Below, piece after piece: positions 26,401 through 41,400 of a DNA stretch of 64,000 bases; the first letter of the stretch is position 1, and the number at the start of each line of letters is the position of its first letter. The translations under genes and the position numbers were made by a program. The DNA is from Paramacrobiotus metropolitanus (lineage: Eukaryota > Tardigrada > Eutardigrada > Parachela > Macrobiotidae). The stretch spans positions 1,736,001 through 1,800,000 of the forward strand of contig NW_026570229.1 of assembly GCF_019649055.1 (NCBI RefSeq), read 5' to 3'. The notes under the pieces were generated by a model that was given only the letters and a program-made list of their open reading frames with translations, was not told the DNA's origin and did not search any database.

Positions 26401-29400
26401 AGCAAATACGTATCACAAAACAGTGAATATATGGAAAAAAGTTTAAACTTACGAGCAGCGAACAGCGGTGGATTTCCTCTTCCAGACGCAGTTGGCGCTC
26501 CAGAGATTTCAGCCAACACTGATGCAAACGCGTCTCCAAATGGCGCAGGCGTACCGCGAAATCCACCGGCAATTCCGCCGAATTCCTTTGGCTAAGATTA
26601 TCTTTGGCTTGGTTTAACCGCGATACCAGATTCTCAATCGTTCCGTGCACCACCTAGAAATAATATCAAATTAAACAGTAAATTCGTGCTGCACATTAGA
26701 CAACCCAACAAGATATGAGAGGGAGTATTTGCGGGGTTAGTGCCACTTTACTACGCTTCCACTGATTTTACAAGCAACTGCAAACGTAATAGGATGTAAA
26801 AATAATCCCAAAAATATCTGGAGTTCCCAAAATAATCGTGAATGCAATTTTCATATTAATTTTTCGTATTTTCTTAATAATTCATGATACTAAATCCTAT
26901 TTAGTAATAACTCAAAAAAATTCTTCAATTTTTAAATAATAAATCAAAAAATTTTTCACAATAATTTCCGTAATAATAATAACATTATTTTTATGTCCAC
27001 CCCGGAGGTAAAACAACGCACCACCCCCCTCGAAAGCATATTCAGGTATGCGGCTTAGCGCCTCCCTCGTGCACCAGCTGACCAGGTCCATTACACAGGA
27101 ATTTTGATCGATTAGCCGCGGTTTCGTGAATTTCTCGTTAACATGGAACACCGTAAATCACAGCCCACCCGGTCTCGCTCTTTCACCAGATTTTTCTCTC
27201 CCCCCGAAGACAACACAACCGGAATAAATTAGCCGAGCGATTAGGCATGTTATACAAACACGTACCCGCTCGGATTACAACCGGATTTTCGCAGCAACAA
27301 CAGCATGCGCGCTGATATAAAAAACACACACACACGTCGCAGAGATATGGAACAATCGAGTGATTTACATGCGCAACAAGTGCTCAGGCGACACTCGATG
27401 CGCAACACGCTATTATACAACCACTGGATAATCATCGCACTCGTCAAACCAAGCCACCCCTTGGCTCCAATCCCGGCTTGTCCTTCAGGCCAGGGACGAA
27501 GTGAGAGATGCTGGTGATTTTTTACCAATTAATCGCACGTCAAGAATAACAATTATCCACGAAAGATTTGCATAGATGAATTAGAATTTTTAATATTTTT
27601 TATAAACACCGGCAATCCGATTAGGTATCTTTTTTTCAGTTTTCAAATCTTACGCTCACAGACTGGCAGCAGCGTCACGCAGCAGCGTACTGCGAATTAC
27701 GAGTACAACAGTTTACCAAAATAAATACAAAGATCTGAGTGAAATATAAATTTCTAATATTTTTTATACACACTGGTAATCCGATTAATAATTTTTTCTA
27801 AATTTTAAAATGCTATGCTCAAAGAGGGCAGCAGAATCAACGCAAAAATAGCTGCAAATTGCAACAGTTTTCAATGAAATTAATCAGTTTTCACTGAAGA
27901 AACCATTTCTGATTAAAACTGATACAATTCCGGTGCATATCCTGCACCCTTCGCGAACTGAAACAATTATTTCATATTGCTGTATTTTTGCACTGGCAAA
28001 TTTCACTAATTATGTAAATATTTTTCATAGCATCATTTTCTTTCCAGGAAAAAATTCATTATTCAACATTTAAAGCAATTGCACTATTACAGGGGTGCTA
28101 CGCCAAGTTCGGGCAGTTGCGTAAAATAAATTATAAATATTCCCGTACGCCATTTTGTTTTCGTTTTTTCACTTTTCTAGTGTAACTTTTTCTTGCGAAT
28201 CTAACAGTGTCTGATTTTTAATCATTCGACTAGATAGTAAGGGGTCAGGCGGAATATAAGAGGCGGGGGTGAAGGTAGTTTTTCGGGGGCTTATAACTGG
28301 ACCGATTCAAAATGTCCCAACAAATATTCTTGCGCGAGCCATTTTAAAAACTATTGAGTGACGCAGTGGGTGTCGTTCAAGGGTCGGCAATGGGGACTTG
28401 CGCCATCAGTGCTCGAGGTGACCTCGGAACAAGATGCATTTCCCATAGACTTGTATGTTAAAAAGTACCTGCAGGGGAATGCGGATGCCTAGAGCACCGA
28501 TTCCATTAGGGAAGATTTTATTGTTTAAACTGAAGGTAGGGAAGGACCCTTAGAAAATACAGCTCACTCCTCACAGTTCTCAATGTCCACCAATTTTTAA
28601 ATTTTTGGTGAAGGAACATGATTATTTCGTACTAAGCAGTGCGATTTTTGCACAAAAAATGAAATTAGAAATTCGGCTCGCATTCCTTGTACATCAGCTT
28701 TTTGCATAGAAACAAATTTACCTAAGGTGGTCCAGGATAAGAACTATCTTGCAAGAATAAATAAAAAATATTAGACTTAACTGGTAGAAGCAGAGAAATT
28801 TTTGTAACTGCCCGAACTTGGCGTAGCACCCCAATTTCAACACGATGGCAGCAGCAAAAGCAGCAGTAAATTCCGGACTTCATGCTTTCGCAGCCATTAC
28901 TCTACGATTGCTCAACAAATTCTCTGTTTAGTGCAATACAAATTACAGCACGCAGGATGTCATTCATAAAAAAAATGAAAAAACACGACAAAATACCGAA
29001 TAACACTGCACCGACCCACCAACCAATGTCAATAACTTCTTCCACGAATCCTCCAAAAATTCCCCAAAAATAAATTAAACATCCGCGTGGTAAAAAACCA
29101 CATTCAAGCACACAGCAACAGTTCCTAGAACAAATCTAATCAAAAATGTGGATGGAAATTATTCGCGGCACGTCTTCAAGTAGGCAGTAGCAGGGAAAAT
29201 TCATCAAACAGTCCACATACTCTCTCACCTGAGCGACTGAAACACCGCGGCAGAAAATGCAAACTAACTGCGGGTATAAAATAAAAACGAGAGAGAAATG
29301 GCCACCTCGCACGCTATCAGCTGCACTGGGTACACACTATTAAAGCACGCTGGCATCCAGTCAAGCCGAACCGGCAGCGATTAAATTCAGCCTGCCTCTC

Positions 29401-32400
29401 TCTGTTTCTCTAGTCTCTATCACTGGCCGGCCTCTCCGCCAATTCGAGAGATGACCATCAAACTCGAGTGGGCCCCTGTCGCTGCTCTCCACCGCCACAG
29501 GGACACGCAGAACGGATCGTATTTCAACTGACCACTGACGAATCAGAACACTCGTGTGCAGCGTAAACGCTGCCGTTTACACAGTACGCGGATGTACAGC
29601 GTCCACTTGCGCACAGTGGACACAACCGTACTATACCGCTCGTACAACCTGGCGCCGGAGTCGTACACGTGCGTATATCCGGATATACAGCGCAACTCGT
29701 GTTGTACCTTAATATCTCTCGTGAAATGTACACACTCGTTAAGAATGTACACCACACCGCTCGCTGGCATGTCTGTGTATAATGCACACTCGTTTAAAGC
29801 GAACAGCAGCAGTTTTCATCACCGGTACGCGGCGCATTTCGATCCTGAGCAAACAAAGCAGCAGGTGCTTAACATTTTCCAGCCCTCCAGCAGATATCCC
29901 ACCTGACCTTTGATTCTGCTGCAGATCCATCATTTTTATTGAATTAAAAGAGAACAGTAAGCCGTATTGCACCTGGCTCCATATTTTCCCTTTCGATTAA
30001 CAATTAAATTAAAACACTTTTCTTCTCGTTTACTTAAAATACCTATACTACTTTTTCTCAAAATAATATAAGCTAAAAAAATAAAGTAAGGAAAGTCAAA
30101 ACATGCGATATATCAAGAATATTTTACTGAATTGACTTTGCTGCCGTATAAGACTTCGTTAATCAAGCCACTGCACTACGAACATCATGTAATTGCCAGT
30201 GCAATCCGACACGCTCTAACGCACCAACCACTCATTTCTGCCCGTCGCCGGCACTTTACAAGCGCTTCAGTTTCACCTCCTAATCTTTCTGCACCTTCCA
30301 ATTTTCTCCTCAACCTTCGCATTTAAAATTACGGACGTTATAACTTATCAACCAGCCGATATCAGACAAACACGAAAATTATGCATTCCACCGATTTTAA
30401 AATTTACACGATTTCAGTCTGCCGAATCGGCAACGTTCAAAACAGCCCCGATAAATTCCTTCTATTTATTTTTCTCAAAAGAACAAACAACCGGCAAAAT
30501 TCGATAACAAATCCAAACAAAATCGCTCAGTGTTTAGCCAATAAAAATACAATTTTGTCGAATTTTTTCCTGCTGTGTTTTTGGCACCTATTTTATCAGA
30601 ATCGGTGGATCGTGACAACATCACGTTGTAGCTGATTCCAGGTCATAAAACCTGCCGGGCAATTAACAGCTTGGAAAGTGGGTTAGTGTATAATAATTGT
30701 GTACTGCGTTGGGCCGCGTGCCGCATGAATCAGGACGGTGATTTCCGGTTGGGAGAAAAAAGCCAAGGCTTCACGCGGACAATGCAACAGTGTAATAATA
30801 TCTGTTTATCAACCAGAAAACGAGCCGGTTGCAATTGTACAGCCGGGCTGTTATGGGGTAATAAAGGCGTAACCCAAATAAAATCAATAAACACACCGTG
30901 TTATTTTCCTTTCCGGAAATCATGAGTAATTTTATAAATAATTTCTTTTTTCCTAAACTAGTTTTTCAGGCCAAAAAATTAGAATTATTATTAAAAAATG
31001 TGTAATTCTTTTTTATTTATTGCGCAAGAATAATTCCGATTCCACGTTCCACAAAAATTTAATAATTCCAGTTTAACATAATTAAGCTCGACTGCAATTT
31101 TTTAAAAATTTATTAATAACTTATTTTATTAAATTTACTTTTACATCAGTGATTCAATTTTCAGATAATTATGTTCTGCGCAAATATTTTAAATTTCATA
31201 CATCAACATTCAATAATATTTCAATAGAAATAAAAACACATCAGCTATGAATACACAGAAAATAATTCAAAAATCTTGTATTATTTTAATCGAAAATTTT
31301 CGAAAATCTTGGCATTATAATCGACTGAGTTTAATCCGCAATAATTCTGTGAAAAATTGACCGATTTCACAACAGATAAATCCGCAAAGAAACCCATGCA
31401 TATCGGCAATTTTTCAGCGGCATATTCAACCGCAATGAACTGTAATAAATCAGAGGTCAACGATTAGCACTACATCGGCTAATCGGTGGAGTAAAAAAAA
31501 CTTGTCGTCCCCTCGACACAATACAGCTCACTGATCACGGCTACAAATATTGTTGCCGACTGCGTCAATGCGCGGATTTCCGATACAAACCCCACCATTC
31601 AACACCGGCATGGCCATCCATAATCATAGTAATTATTGATACAACTAACCGCGTTTGTTTGGATAAAAAACATTCAACACGGCGCTCCGTGTTTTGCCGG
31701 CAACACCGAAAATACGGCAGATAAGAGGTCAAAAACTGACTGAAAATATTGTCAGCAGGCGTTTTCAAAGCTTCAAGCAACGCAGACATTTTTCAGTAAA
31801 TTTCGAAAAAATTATCAAATAGTAAAAATTATAATTATATAATATAAATAGAAAATGTTTTAAAATTATTATCTTTATTCTGTTTTTTAACAGTAATAAT
31901 ATAATAACCATTTAAAAATTATTTAGTAAATTAAGAACAGAATAAAATTAACAATAAAATATAATTCAAGGGCAGCGAAAAATTTCCGGCAATATTTCGC
32001 AAAAAAACTGATGAAGAAATATTTTTTCCCGTTTGCTGAATTAACGAAATGTCTCAATTTGCCAGTCACGCAACTACAGATTCAATTATTTAATTTCTGG
32101 GGAAAATAAGGCGACCTCCCACTAAAACCGGAAAATAAATAACTTGCACCGCTTTTTGAATTTGCAATGTTTAATAACTACTTGTCGACGCGTGGGTCTC
32201 CATACTCGACCTAATAAATGTATTTTTACGATCGGAGAATGTATGTCCCTTTAGATTATGGTCAGTTGTTAACGTGTTACTCGAGCGCTGCCCGGAACCG
32301 GAAAGGCGCTGTGTAACTGGTTAGAAACACTTGACATTTTTCGAATTTCTCTCATGCCGGCTTCCGAGGGGAACGGTTAGTCAATGTCGGTTCCGAGCTG

Positions 32401-35400
32401 TTTGACATTATCGCCCCATTTACCGATTTCCATATCATAATTCATCAGCCGGCCAAAATACACTCGTCAAGCGTGGCGAAGCGCGAAAAAATTAAATACT
32501 CGTTTATTACCCGGCTGCTCTGACATTTTCCATTCGCGGGCGCGATTTTCCAAATTTTATAACTTCATTGAAAAACGAGGGCATACTTCCGCCGTGAAAC
32601 GCCCCAATCGTCAAATATTTCAACCAAAAAATAATCAAAATTAATTCCGTACTAACGTCAAGATCTAAACAGCGTTTTTAATTGGCCAAAAATATATTTC
32701 GAATCACGTTTGCAATCATGCAGCGAATTCACAAATTTAAACAATTTAAAACAATTCGCACGATTTATACAAATAAATTGTATAAATTGTTTAAAACAAT
32801 TTATTTTTTAAATTGCATAAATTCGCAATTTATACAATTTAAAAACCTTTCCGGTAAAACTCAATTCAAAATTCTAGAACACAAGCAGAATTTTAGGGAA
32901 TATCAGAATATTAGGAATGTATATTTTTTACAAAATTCTCAATAAATCGAATTTATCTTCTCGGATCGAAAAATCCATAGATCAAAACCTTTTATTCTGA
33001 ATATTCTTAAGAATTCCAAATGTTTTCTGGAATTCAGAATCTATTTTATACTGAATTTTTAAATTGTAAAAATATCTGAAGAAATAAATGAAAACCGTTT
33101 CCACGACAGCAGCTTCAAAATCAATGAACTTTTACGATTGATAAAAATCATCCGCCATTTTCAAATTAAAATCTCCCCCGAATTCCGGCAACCAGCCGGG
33201 GCAACATGACGACTAAGTGCGGACGGAAGTGCATTATGATTAGGCCCAGCATGTTGGCCGGACCGTGCGCGGGACACACAACGCATTCGGCCCGAAAACA
33301 AATTGATTTCCACTGCGCTTCCGGTCAGCTAAATGGCGCCAGCGACACAGAATACAGCCGGGCGTGTTTGTCAGGGCTTTGGTGCGATTAATCTCAAATT
33401 TGCCTTTCAAGTCCGGACTAATTATTCCTAACCTCACCACGCACCGCTTGCTCTCCTGATTCAATACCGCCAGTCCTTTTCAGGAGGACATTTCGCGTAA
33501 ACAAGCGTTTATGTCCGCAACGCTTTCAAAAGGAATTTCGGCCATATATAAAAATGACCCCAAACGCCGTTTCGCGCTGTATCCTTCTTTAAATTATTTT
33601 CGCAATCCGTTTTTCATTTTTTTAAAATAATTTAGGGACGTTTTCACCTCTGTCTTTATTTTTCTCGGTTAAAGAATTTTTCTCGGTTCTTTATTTTTTC
33701 TCTTCTTCACATTCTTCTGTAATCATATTTTTCATTTAAAACTTTTCTGCTTTGTGGTATATATTTTCATTTAGTACCTCCTTCGTCTGGATTTTTATTT
33801 TCCTTTAAAAACGTATTTTACTTCTGCACCTTACAACGCTGTCATCAATTTATCTAAAAAAATTTTGATTGAGAAAAATCACGTTTTATCAATTACTGTA
33901 AAATACAATTCTTACGGTTAGTGCTGCTTTTAATGGAAACACTCGAAATAAACAGCCATTGGGACAAATTCTTCATTTGATCTGATTTGTTGAGTGAAGC
34001 TCGCTTTGTACATATTGAGAAATAAAGTCCTTAACAGCCATTACTCTACAATCAACTCCACGTTAAATTAATGCGACTACGATAGATAACATGGCAAAGC
34101 AGATTTTAAATCAACTGGCTGCAAGAATACATATATGAATTTGTTACAAGTCAACGAAGATGCCGGCATTTTCTTGGCTAAAGAAACTCCGATCACAGCG
34201 GCTTTTGAGCAGACCACCACGTTCCAAGGCACTCCATCACAAGCAGCCGGAAATGTTATGTTTTGTAAACACAAATCAACCGTGCTCGAGAGGGCCCGTA
34301 AAGCCACCGCGGCATTACTTTCATACCGCACAACATCAAAATCACATAATCACCCCAAACCGGTCACCATGGCCAGTGCGAAATCGGCACTAGCATAATC
34401 GCATTTCAAAACTTCCGACCGACCAACTGGTAAACTGGTTCACCCGTGAATAGCGGTTTTTTAAACGTGAAACCCAACACCGCATTTAAATGTGATCTGT
34501 TTAAAAAATCAATTTCATTGATTCTGCAACGCGGAAAAATCACGAATGCAACCAAAACATCCGAAAATAAGCGTACCGTCGGCGTACCGTAATAAAAAAT
34601 AAGCGTATGCAACCAAAACATCCGAAAATAAGCGTACCGTCCATACAGGACCATACTTAAAAAAAATTAAGTGAAAAAAAATCGTAAAAGACAAAAAAAT
34701 ATACAATAATTCTAAAACATAATAAATCAGAGCCAAATTGTAAAAAATATAAAACAATTTACAGGAAAAAATTCTAAAACCACACAAACTGCAAAAAAGC
34801 GTCTTTAAAAAAAAGAAAATGTTTGAAACTTTCAGAAATATTCATTTAAAGTCAAGTAAAATAAAGACAAATTTTATTCAACAGACCTTTGATTTTATAT
34901 AATATTTACAGCTAAAATTTGCCGAAACCTGCCGAAAATTTTCCTTAAAATAATTTAACCCACCCCACACTTCTCCTGATGAAAAACATGAAGATTAATG
35001 CATAAAAGACCCGGCATTTGTTTAATCAGGCACAATCACACCAGCTGCCGCGCGGAACACTGTGCGCTATGACAGGTTGCACTTGACATAAACACACAGC
35101 CTTCGTATATATATTCGTATTAAATTCTGTATAAAACGGACAGGCCGGATTGGACATACATAATCAGCGCTGAAAGGGACAAGATGCTGAGCCGCCCGCA
35201 ATTTTACAATTCGGCTATATTGACATCACTCCGGCTCAGACAATAAATCGCACCAAAATATGTTAGCATTTACCGACAGGTGGTCACCCGCGGATCTCTA
35301 TGATTTTCGTTAATATAAAAGCAGCTGAAATCATCCAGTGCCTACCGTTCTAACTCAGTCGGTACATTATTGATTTCATCGGCAACTCATTCATGCGCAA

Positions 35401-38400
35401 TAACAATCCGAAACTTACATCCAGATTAAATAAAACTAATGTACAAATTATCCTAAATAATTGCAAACTAGTATAATCAATAATAAAATTATAAACTGGA
35501 TATACTCATATATCAATTACTGCAATAATTTGAATAAATTTTTATGAATTCATTTATACATGAAAATAAAAAATATATACATGCACTTATATATTTTTTT
35601 GTTTAACATGCATTATTACTTATTAGCAAAAATAAAAAAATCATTTAACAACAAATCATAAAACAAAACAAAAATGAAATTATTAGCAAACAACTATAAA
35701 TATCTATGTGAAACTAAGCAAAACAAAACTACGGACAAAAACAAAATAAAATCACCAAAAAATCGATACCAAATCACCAAATTTAATCCATCGATTTATT
35801 TTTTAATACCTCGCGATTTAATTTGAAACGCACCCACCGTAGCCAAAAAAAGAGTAAATCAAAACTAGAAGGAACATTCCAGCGAAAAACATCTGCCAAA
35901 TTGCCTTCGCCACGTGCTCATTTGAGCAAATAAACCGGCGAAGCAGATGGTCAGCGAAAATTCATTGGCCAACATCTGCAGCGCGACGTTTCTGTCCTGT
36001 TGCATCATCGCACATGTTGGCTAATCATGGGCATTGCACATAATCAGTTTAAAAACGCCCGGCATCCACGCAATGAAGATGCGCCCCTCCAGGTGCGCCG
36101 ATGTGCGGACAATGCGCTGAATGACCAAACAACCGGAAGCTCGCTTTAATGCACCGGCTAATGCTCCCGAATCGCATTCGATCAAAGGTTCACAACATAA
36201 TAACCACCAGAAAAATAATTTAATCGTAATACACGGAGATACACATCGCTGTTTCCATTAAATAACGCATTTTGGATTTTTCTACTTTTATTACAGACAG
36301 GTTGCATTAAAATCTAAAATTTTAAAATAACCGGCTTCGCAGTTATTTTTAGAAATGCATGCATTTGATAAAAAATACCCATAAAAAAATCAATAAATAT
36401 CCGTTTTAAAAAAATATAAATAAACTAAATGCAGTAAATATCCGTTTGAGAAAAATCTAAATAAATTAAATGGCCAAATTCAAAACATAAATATTAAAAA
36501 ACTCTCCTTCAACGGAATTTTTTCTATTTATCCGTTACTTTTAAAAAAATAATAATTATTAAGAAAATTTTATTTTTAGTGATTCAGGACAAGAATAAAT
36601 GTGCGATTTTTTTCTATTTAATTAGTAAGAAAAACATTCAGTTCATCGACAATTATCGAGTTCTCAGGGCGCAAATATTTATGTCAGCGCATTCCAGCGC
36701 ACCAAACAGATGCTCAAACATTCCGAAAAATCCATTTTGACGTCTGACAGATTGGAGAAATGTCCACTCAATAAAGAGCCGCATATTATCCCGGCGTAAG
36801 CCGACCCGTCAATTCTCTCCTCGCAATCTACTCTAATCGTTAAGAAACTTAATCCGCCGCTCGGATAATACGACTCAATCGAAAGCGCGCTGTTCAATCC
36901 CAACCGATCAGCAACAATACAATAAAAATGCCGTAATCTTTCTTACACCTTTGCCGGGTCGTTTTCGCCGTTATAAAACAGCAGCGAACGTCGGCAAAAG
37001 TGAAAAATTCAACATAAGCTGTCGCAGGTCAACTTTTTCACAATCACCTGATTTTTTATCTGGAAAATTAAAGCTGTCTGAAACTTTCGCCAAAAAACCG
37101 TATGAAAATTTCGCGGTATCTTATTTTTTAGAATATAACAAGGTATAATATTACGTACTCGAACAAAAATAACTTGAATGTGTTTTGTATATTTACTCTT
37201 CAATTTCATCTGCCTAAATTTCAAAAATGCACCACGAATTTTTCCGTTTCCCTAAACCTATTTTAAACAGGAAAAATTATGGAAAAAATTACATACTCAT
37301 TATTTAACCATTCCGGGATCGTTATTAAACAAGCTCACGACTCTAGCGAAATATACAACAGCCACTGCACTACAATTATTCGCAACGTAACGAACATTTC
37401 AGTGCCAATAACGTAGTCAACGGAAATAAACGGATCGGAAATAAACTGGCTCTGTAGACCTTATTGTAAAATTAAAGTTTAAATAAAAAATTTTTCGACG
37501 CTTCTGCGTAATAAAAATCGGATCCACTTTCCGTTCAACATCTTCCACGCCATAAAAGAAATAAATCCCCATTACGAATTACGACATCGCGCGGAAAAAG
37601 CGCCGCGTAAATCATAGCTTATTTCGCATTGCGTCCCCAGCCAGCACTTGGCCGCGGCCTAATAAAGTGCCCCCTGATATAATGGACCAGTCCGTCCGGA
37701 CGCAGCACAACCGGAAACGACACCGCTCAACCCACTGGGATACACCGCGCATATCCAACTATCAAACGTGCCCTACAAAATGTGGACAAAATGCAATTCT
37801 CCGGCGTGGCGCACAAAGTGCAGGCCAAATGGACAAATTAGCCCGATCCCCGGCTGCAACCCGGCGCTGGCCAATGACACGGGAATGCACACCATCATAC
37901 GCGGGCACAACAGGACGCCGGGATTATATCCCAAGAAAATCCCCGTTATTAAATGACATAACGCGCAATTTTTCTTCGGAAGCATCGACAAGTCCGCGAT
38001 TTTGTCAAAGAACGATCGAATCACATCGCGTTATATAACATTTTAATCTTTTCCGACAACTTCATCCTCAGCGCGCATCATAAACTTTTTACTGGGAATA
38101 AATTCAGGGAAAACATAAATCGGAAATTATGAAACAAACAGGTGAAACAATAAATCAAAAGAAAAAACAAAATTTTTTCCTTCTTTTCCACCACAAATTG
38201 CCGATCACATAACTATTCCGTTTTATTCAGGTTAAATGAAAGATAAGTAGGAAATCATCAGATTACACATGGAACAACAAATAAAAAAAATCTTTTTCTT
38301 CTTTGATTTTCTCGTAATTTTATTGACTGCCGAATTATTTCATTTCATTCAAAATAAATGACAATTAAATTATTGTTCTTCCTGTTAGTTATGAAAATAT

Positions 38401-41400
38401 TGTTTCTTTCCTGGCAAAATAAATCGTACACAAACAGAAATTATTTAACAAACCGGCAAAACACAAAATTAAAATAAAAACAATTTATTTTCTTTTTTCT
38501 TAGCATTCGTTGATTACGGAATTATTCCGTTTACCTTGCACAAACCATTCAAAAACGTTAATTACCCTTTCTTACCTAACGCAAAAAAAAACAGCCACGA
38601 AAACCGGTCAACGTGCCGCTCAGCGTCAAATTTCCAAACAGATAAAACTGACACGAATAAAACCGTTATAAATGTATCAGCATTGCCAATCAGTGTTCAA
38701 CACGCGCTATTACCCGCAACACACCACCAGGTAGCATTCGGCACACACTGCAAACATCCAACTGGCCGATAGATCCGCTCAACTACCGCAACTACATCCG
38801 ATGCCGCTGTTCTACATATCTTCAAAACCAGCCCGTTCGGATCCGCCCCACTCCGCCGCTGATTGGCCAAGGGTGCGTGTGTGTGTGTGTACTGTGTTGT
38901 GTTGTGCAGCCAACAACACCACTCGCCCGTGCCAAGTGGCCATTACGCCAACATCCTCGACACGCACTTGACACAATCAACGCGCAAAAGCTGCGCAATA
39001 AATTCCCCCGAAATTCTCCCCTAATTTTCCATATTTTTTTATTTACTCCTGCTTACGAAATTTTCCCGGCATGATGCGGGGTACGGTGCAAACTTACCCC
39101 GCACCATGCCGGGAAATTGTCATGTGTTTCCGGATAAATTCGCACCTTCCGGTCGTTCTTCTAAACCTTTTCCCTAACTCAAATTTTAACCAAAAATTTC
39201 AACTATGTAATTAAAAATTTAATCTTATAATTAATTAATTAATTTAAAAAAAAATTTTACTGAAGTTTTCCAATTAATTTAATTAATAAACGACTCAATT
39301 TTACCCAACTCGAATTGGTTTAATTTACTACATTGATTTAACGAATTAATTTCAATTAGAATAAACTCTGGTACATTTATTGCCGTTATTTTGGTCAGTT
39401 TTTACCTTATTCATTGCCTTTCTGCTTTCGCTTTCAAAACTGTTCAATACCGATTTTAAAATCAAGCATTAAGCTTCCTTGTCGATACAAAAATAGTAAA
39501 AAAATTCTAAGCATAAGATTCTGCTTCGAAAAAAAATTAACAAACAGTTCCAATAAACCGATATTTCAGTAAAGACTGCAAGTAAGAAACTAAGAAAGTA
39601 AAAAACGACAAAAATGGTGAAGACAATATAGAGAGTATAATTCTTACCAGATAATGCTCCAGTTCTTGTCGCAAACTGGCCTCATCGTTGCCGAGATCTT
39701 CCGGCCAGGCGTCTGCGTACAGATGCTTCTCCACTTGCCGCAACCAGTGCCACAACGAATGGATCTCCGCCGTGCAGTCCGTTTCTGCAAAACAGCAAAA
39801 ACCAAAAAATAACCGCTAAATAAAAATAAATTATAAACATTTACTGCACAACCACAAAGCCACCACAAATTAACAAGAAACGCAATTATTATGTACGGGC
39901 ATTTTTTTGGAAATGTACAAAAAAAAGCTAGATATATCTATCGAAACTCTTTATTTAGTATGTCTTGGCAAGTTAAAACTCAGAATAATCATTTTTAAGT
40001 ATAATGGCAGTGCCACTTCACTACACAATCAGACGCTATGTATAACGCACCCAAACTTTACTCACAAGTCCGTATTAACGCTACAGTGCAAATTACACTA
40101 CCCACTTAAAACTTGAAAAAAATGATGAAAATTATGATTTAGGCATGATTTTGATTATGATTATTTTCAATCACATTAAATAGTATGAATTTACGATACC
40201 TTACGTCCTTACTCAATCGCAAACTTGAAAATATTCCCACAAAAACCCAAAAACACAGAAAAGCGCCATCTGCAGTAACAAATATAAAGATGCAACGGTA
40301 ATCCAACTAAAACGCAGAAATTACGTACAAAATTAAAATGTCTTAATTGCCGGTACCGGCACGACGCATCAAAATATAAAATCAAATTACGTATGAAATT
40401 ACTCGTGTGTATTCGGTCAAAGCTACTAATGTTTAATATCAAATATTTCACACCCCCAAAAAGATAATAAAATAATACTGTACTTAAAAAGAATAATAAT
40501 AATAATATTATAAGATTTTCCTCCAGATACCTGGGTACTGGTGTTCAAGTTACAAACAAATATTTAAAACACAAAAAACCTGAAACCTTATAAGTTTTGC
40601 GTATTTATTTATTATTTATCAATAACTTATCAATGATTTGTTTAATTTGCTTAGGTATTTTTATAATGCAACACACCGACTTTGTCAAGCGACTTAAATC
40701 TGCTCAAAATAACACCAAATTAGTACCCTTTTCCATATCGTTAGCCACTTTCCCCATCGCGACGGAGGACATGCTGACATGCAAATCTTGTTCCAAGGAA
40801 CCATTTGACAGTCGTTTCTTCGTTGCCGCCGACAAGAGCGACACAGAACGCGAACGCTTTCCCTGCAATTCATCAAAAAAACCCAAAATTAATCTGCAGA
40901 AACAGTGACAAATTAAAACATCCAATCGAATGCCGTATCCATTACTAAATCGACATTCTCATCATAAAAATCCACTTTAACTTTAAATGAGCCATTCGGT
41001 ATTCGACCATACATTGCTTTTCCCTTTCGCCGTTTTTCTACCAGGAATTTCGTTTGTATAAAACATGTATTTAAACATTTAAATTATTAATAATAAAATA
41101 AATATAATTTATAAATAAAATTAATAAATAATGTATAAAACACGTATTCAATAATTTTTTTATAAAACGTTTTTAATGATAAAAAGCATTTTTGATGAAG
41201 CATGTATTTAACAATAAACTGAAATGCAAATTAATTCTACAACAAAAACAGTACAAAACTCGCATAAAATGACGATAAAATAGCCAAATTTTCAGTAAAA
41301 TATCACGGAGAATAAAACGGAATTCAGAAAAGAACGAAAAGCTAACACAAATATGCGAAAATTATTTTTATCAAGAGACCCTTCAGTTCGAAAACAGTGA

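Larger units (their letters stand above)
26654..39647 (-). other. 13-kb intron 3 of the KASH gene
   Basis: Exon 39648-39784 ends in phase 0 and exon 26453-26653 starts in phase 0, with good donor and acceptor sites and a continuous helical peptide across the join. The intron holds a 741-bp TIR element (28092-28832), one copy of a dispersed ~245-bp repeat (29969-30213), several copies of the GCCACTNCACTACG motif, a hairpin (39062-39116), and GC-richer blocks near 33.2, 36.0, 37.7 and 38.7 kb within very AT-rich DNA. I found no nested gene that I can support. Confidence 0.7.

Noticed and set aside
26912-27151. Minus-strand frame MFHVNEKFTKPRLIDQ upstream of KASH exon 4
   Set aside because: It looked like an alternative first exon, but no GT donor gives the phase-0 join needed for exon 26453-26653.
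34135-34398. ATG-led plus-strand frame of 87 codons in the KASH 13-kb intron
   Set aside because: No domain, no signal peptide and no splice context; chance frames of this length are expected in the GC-richer blocks.
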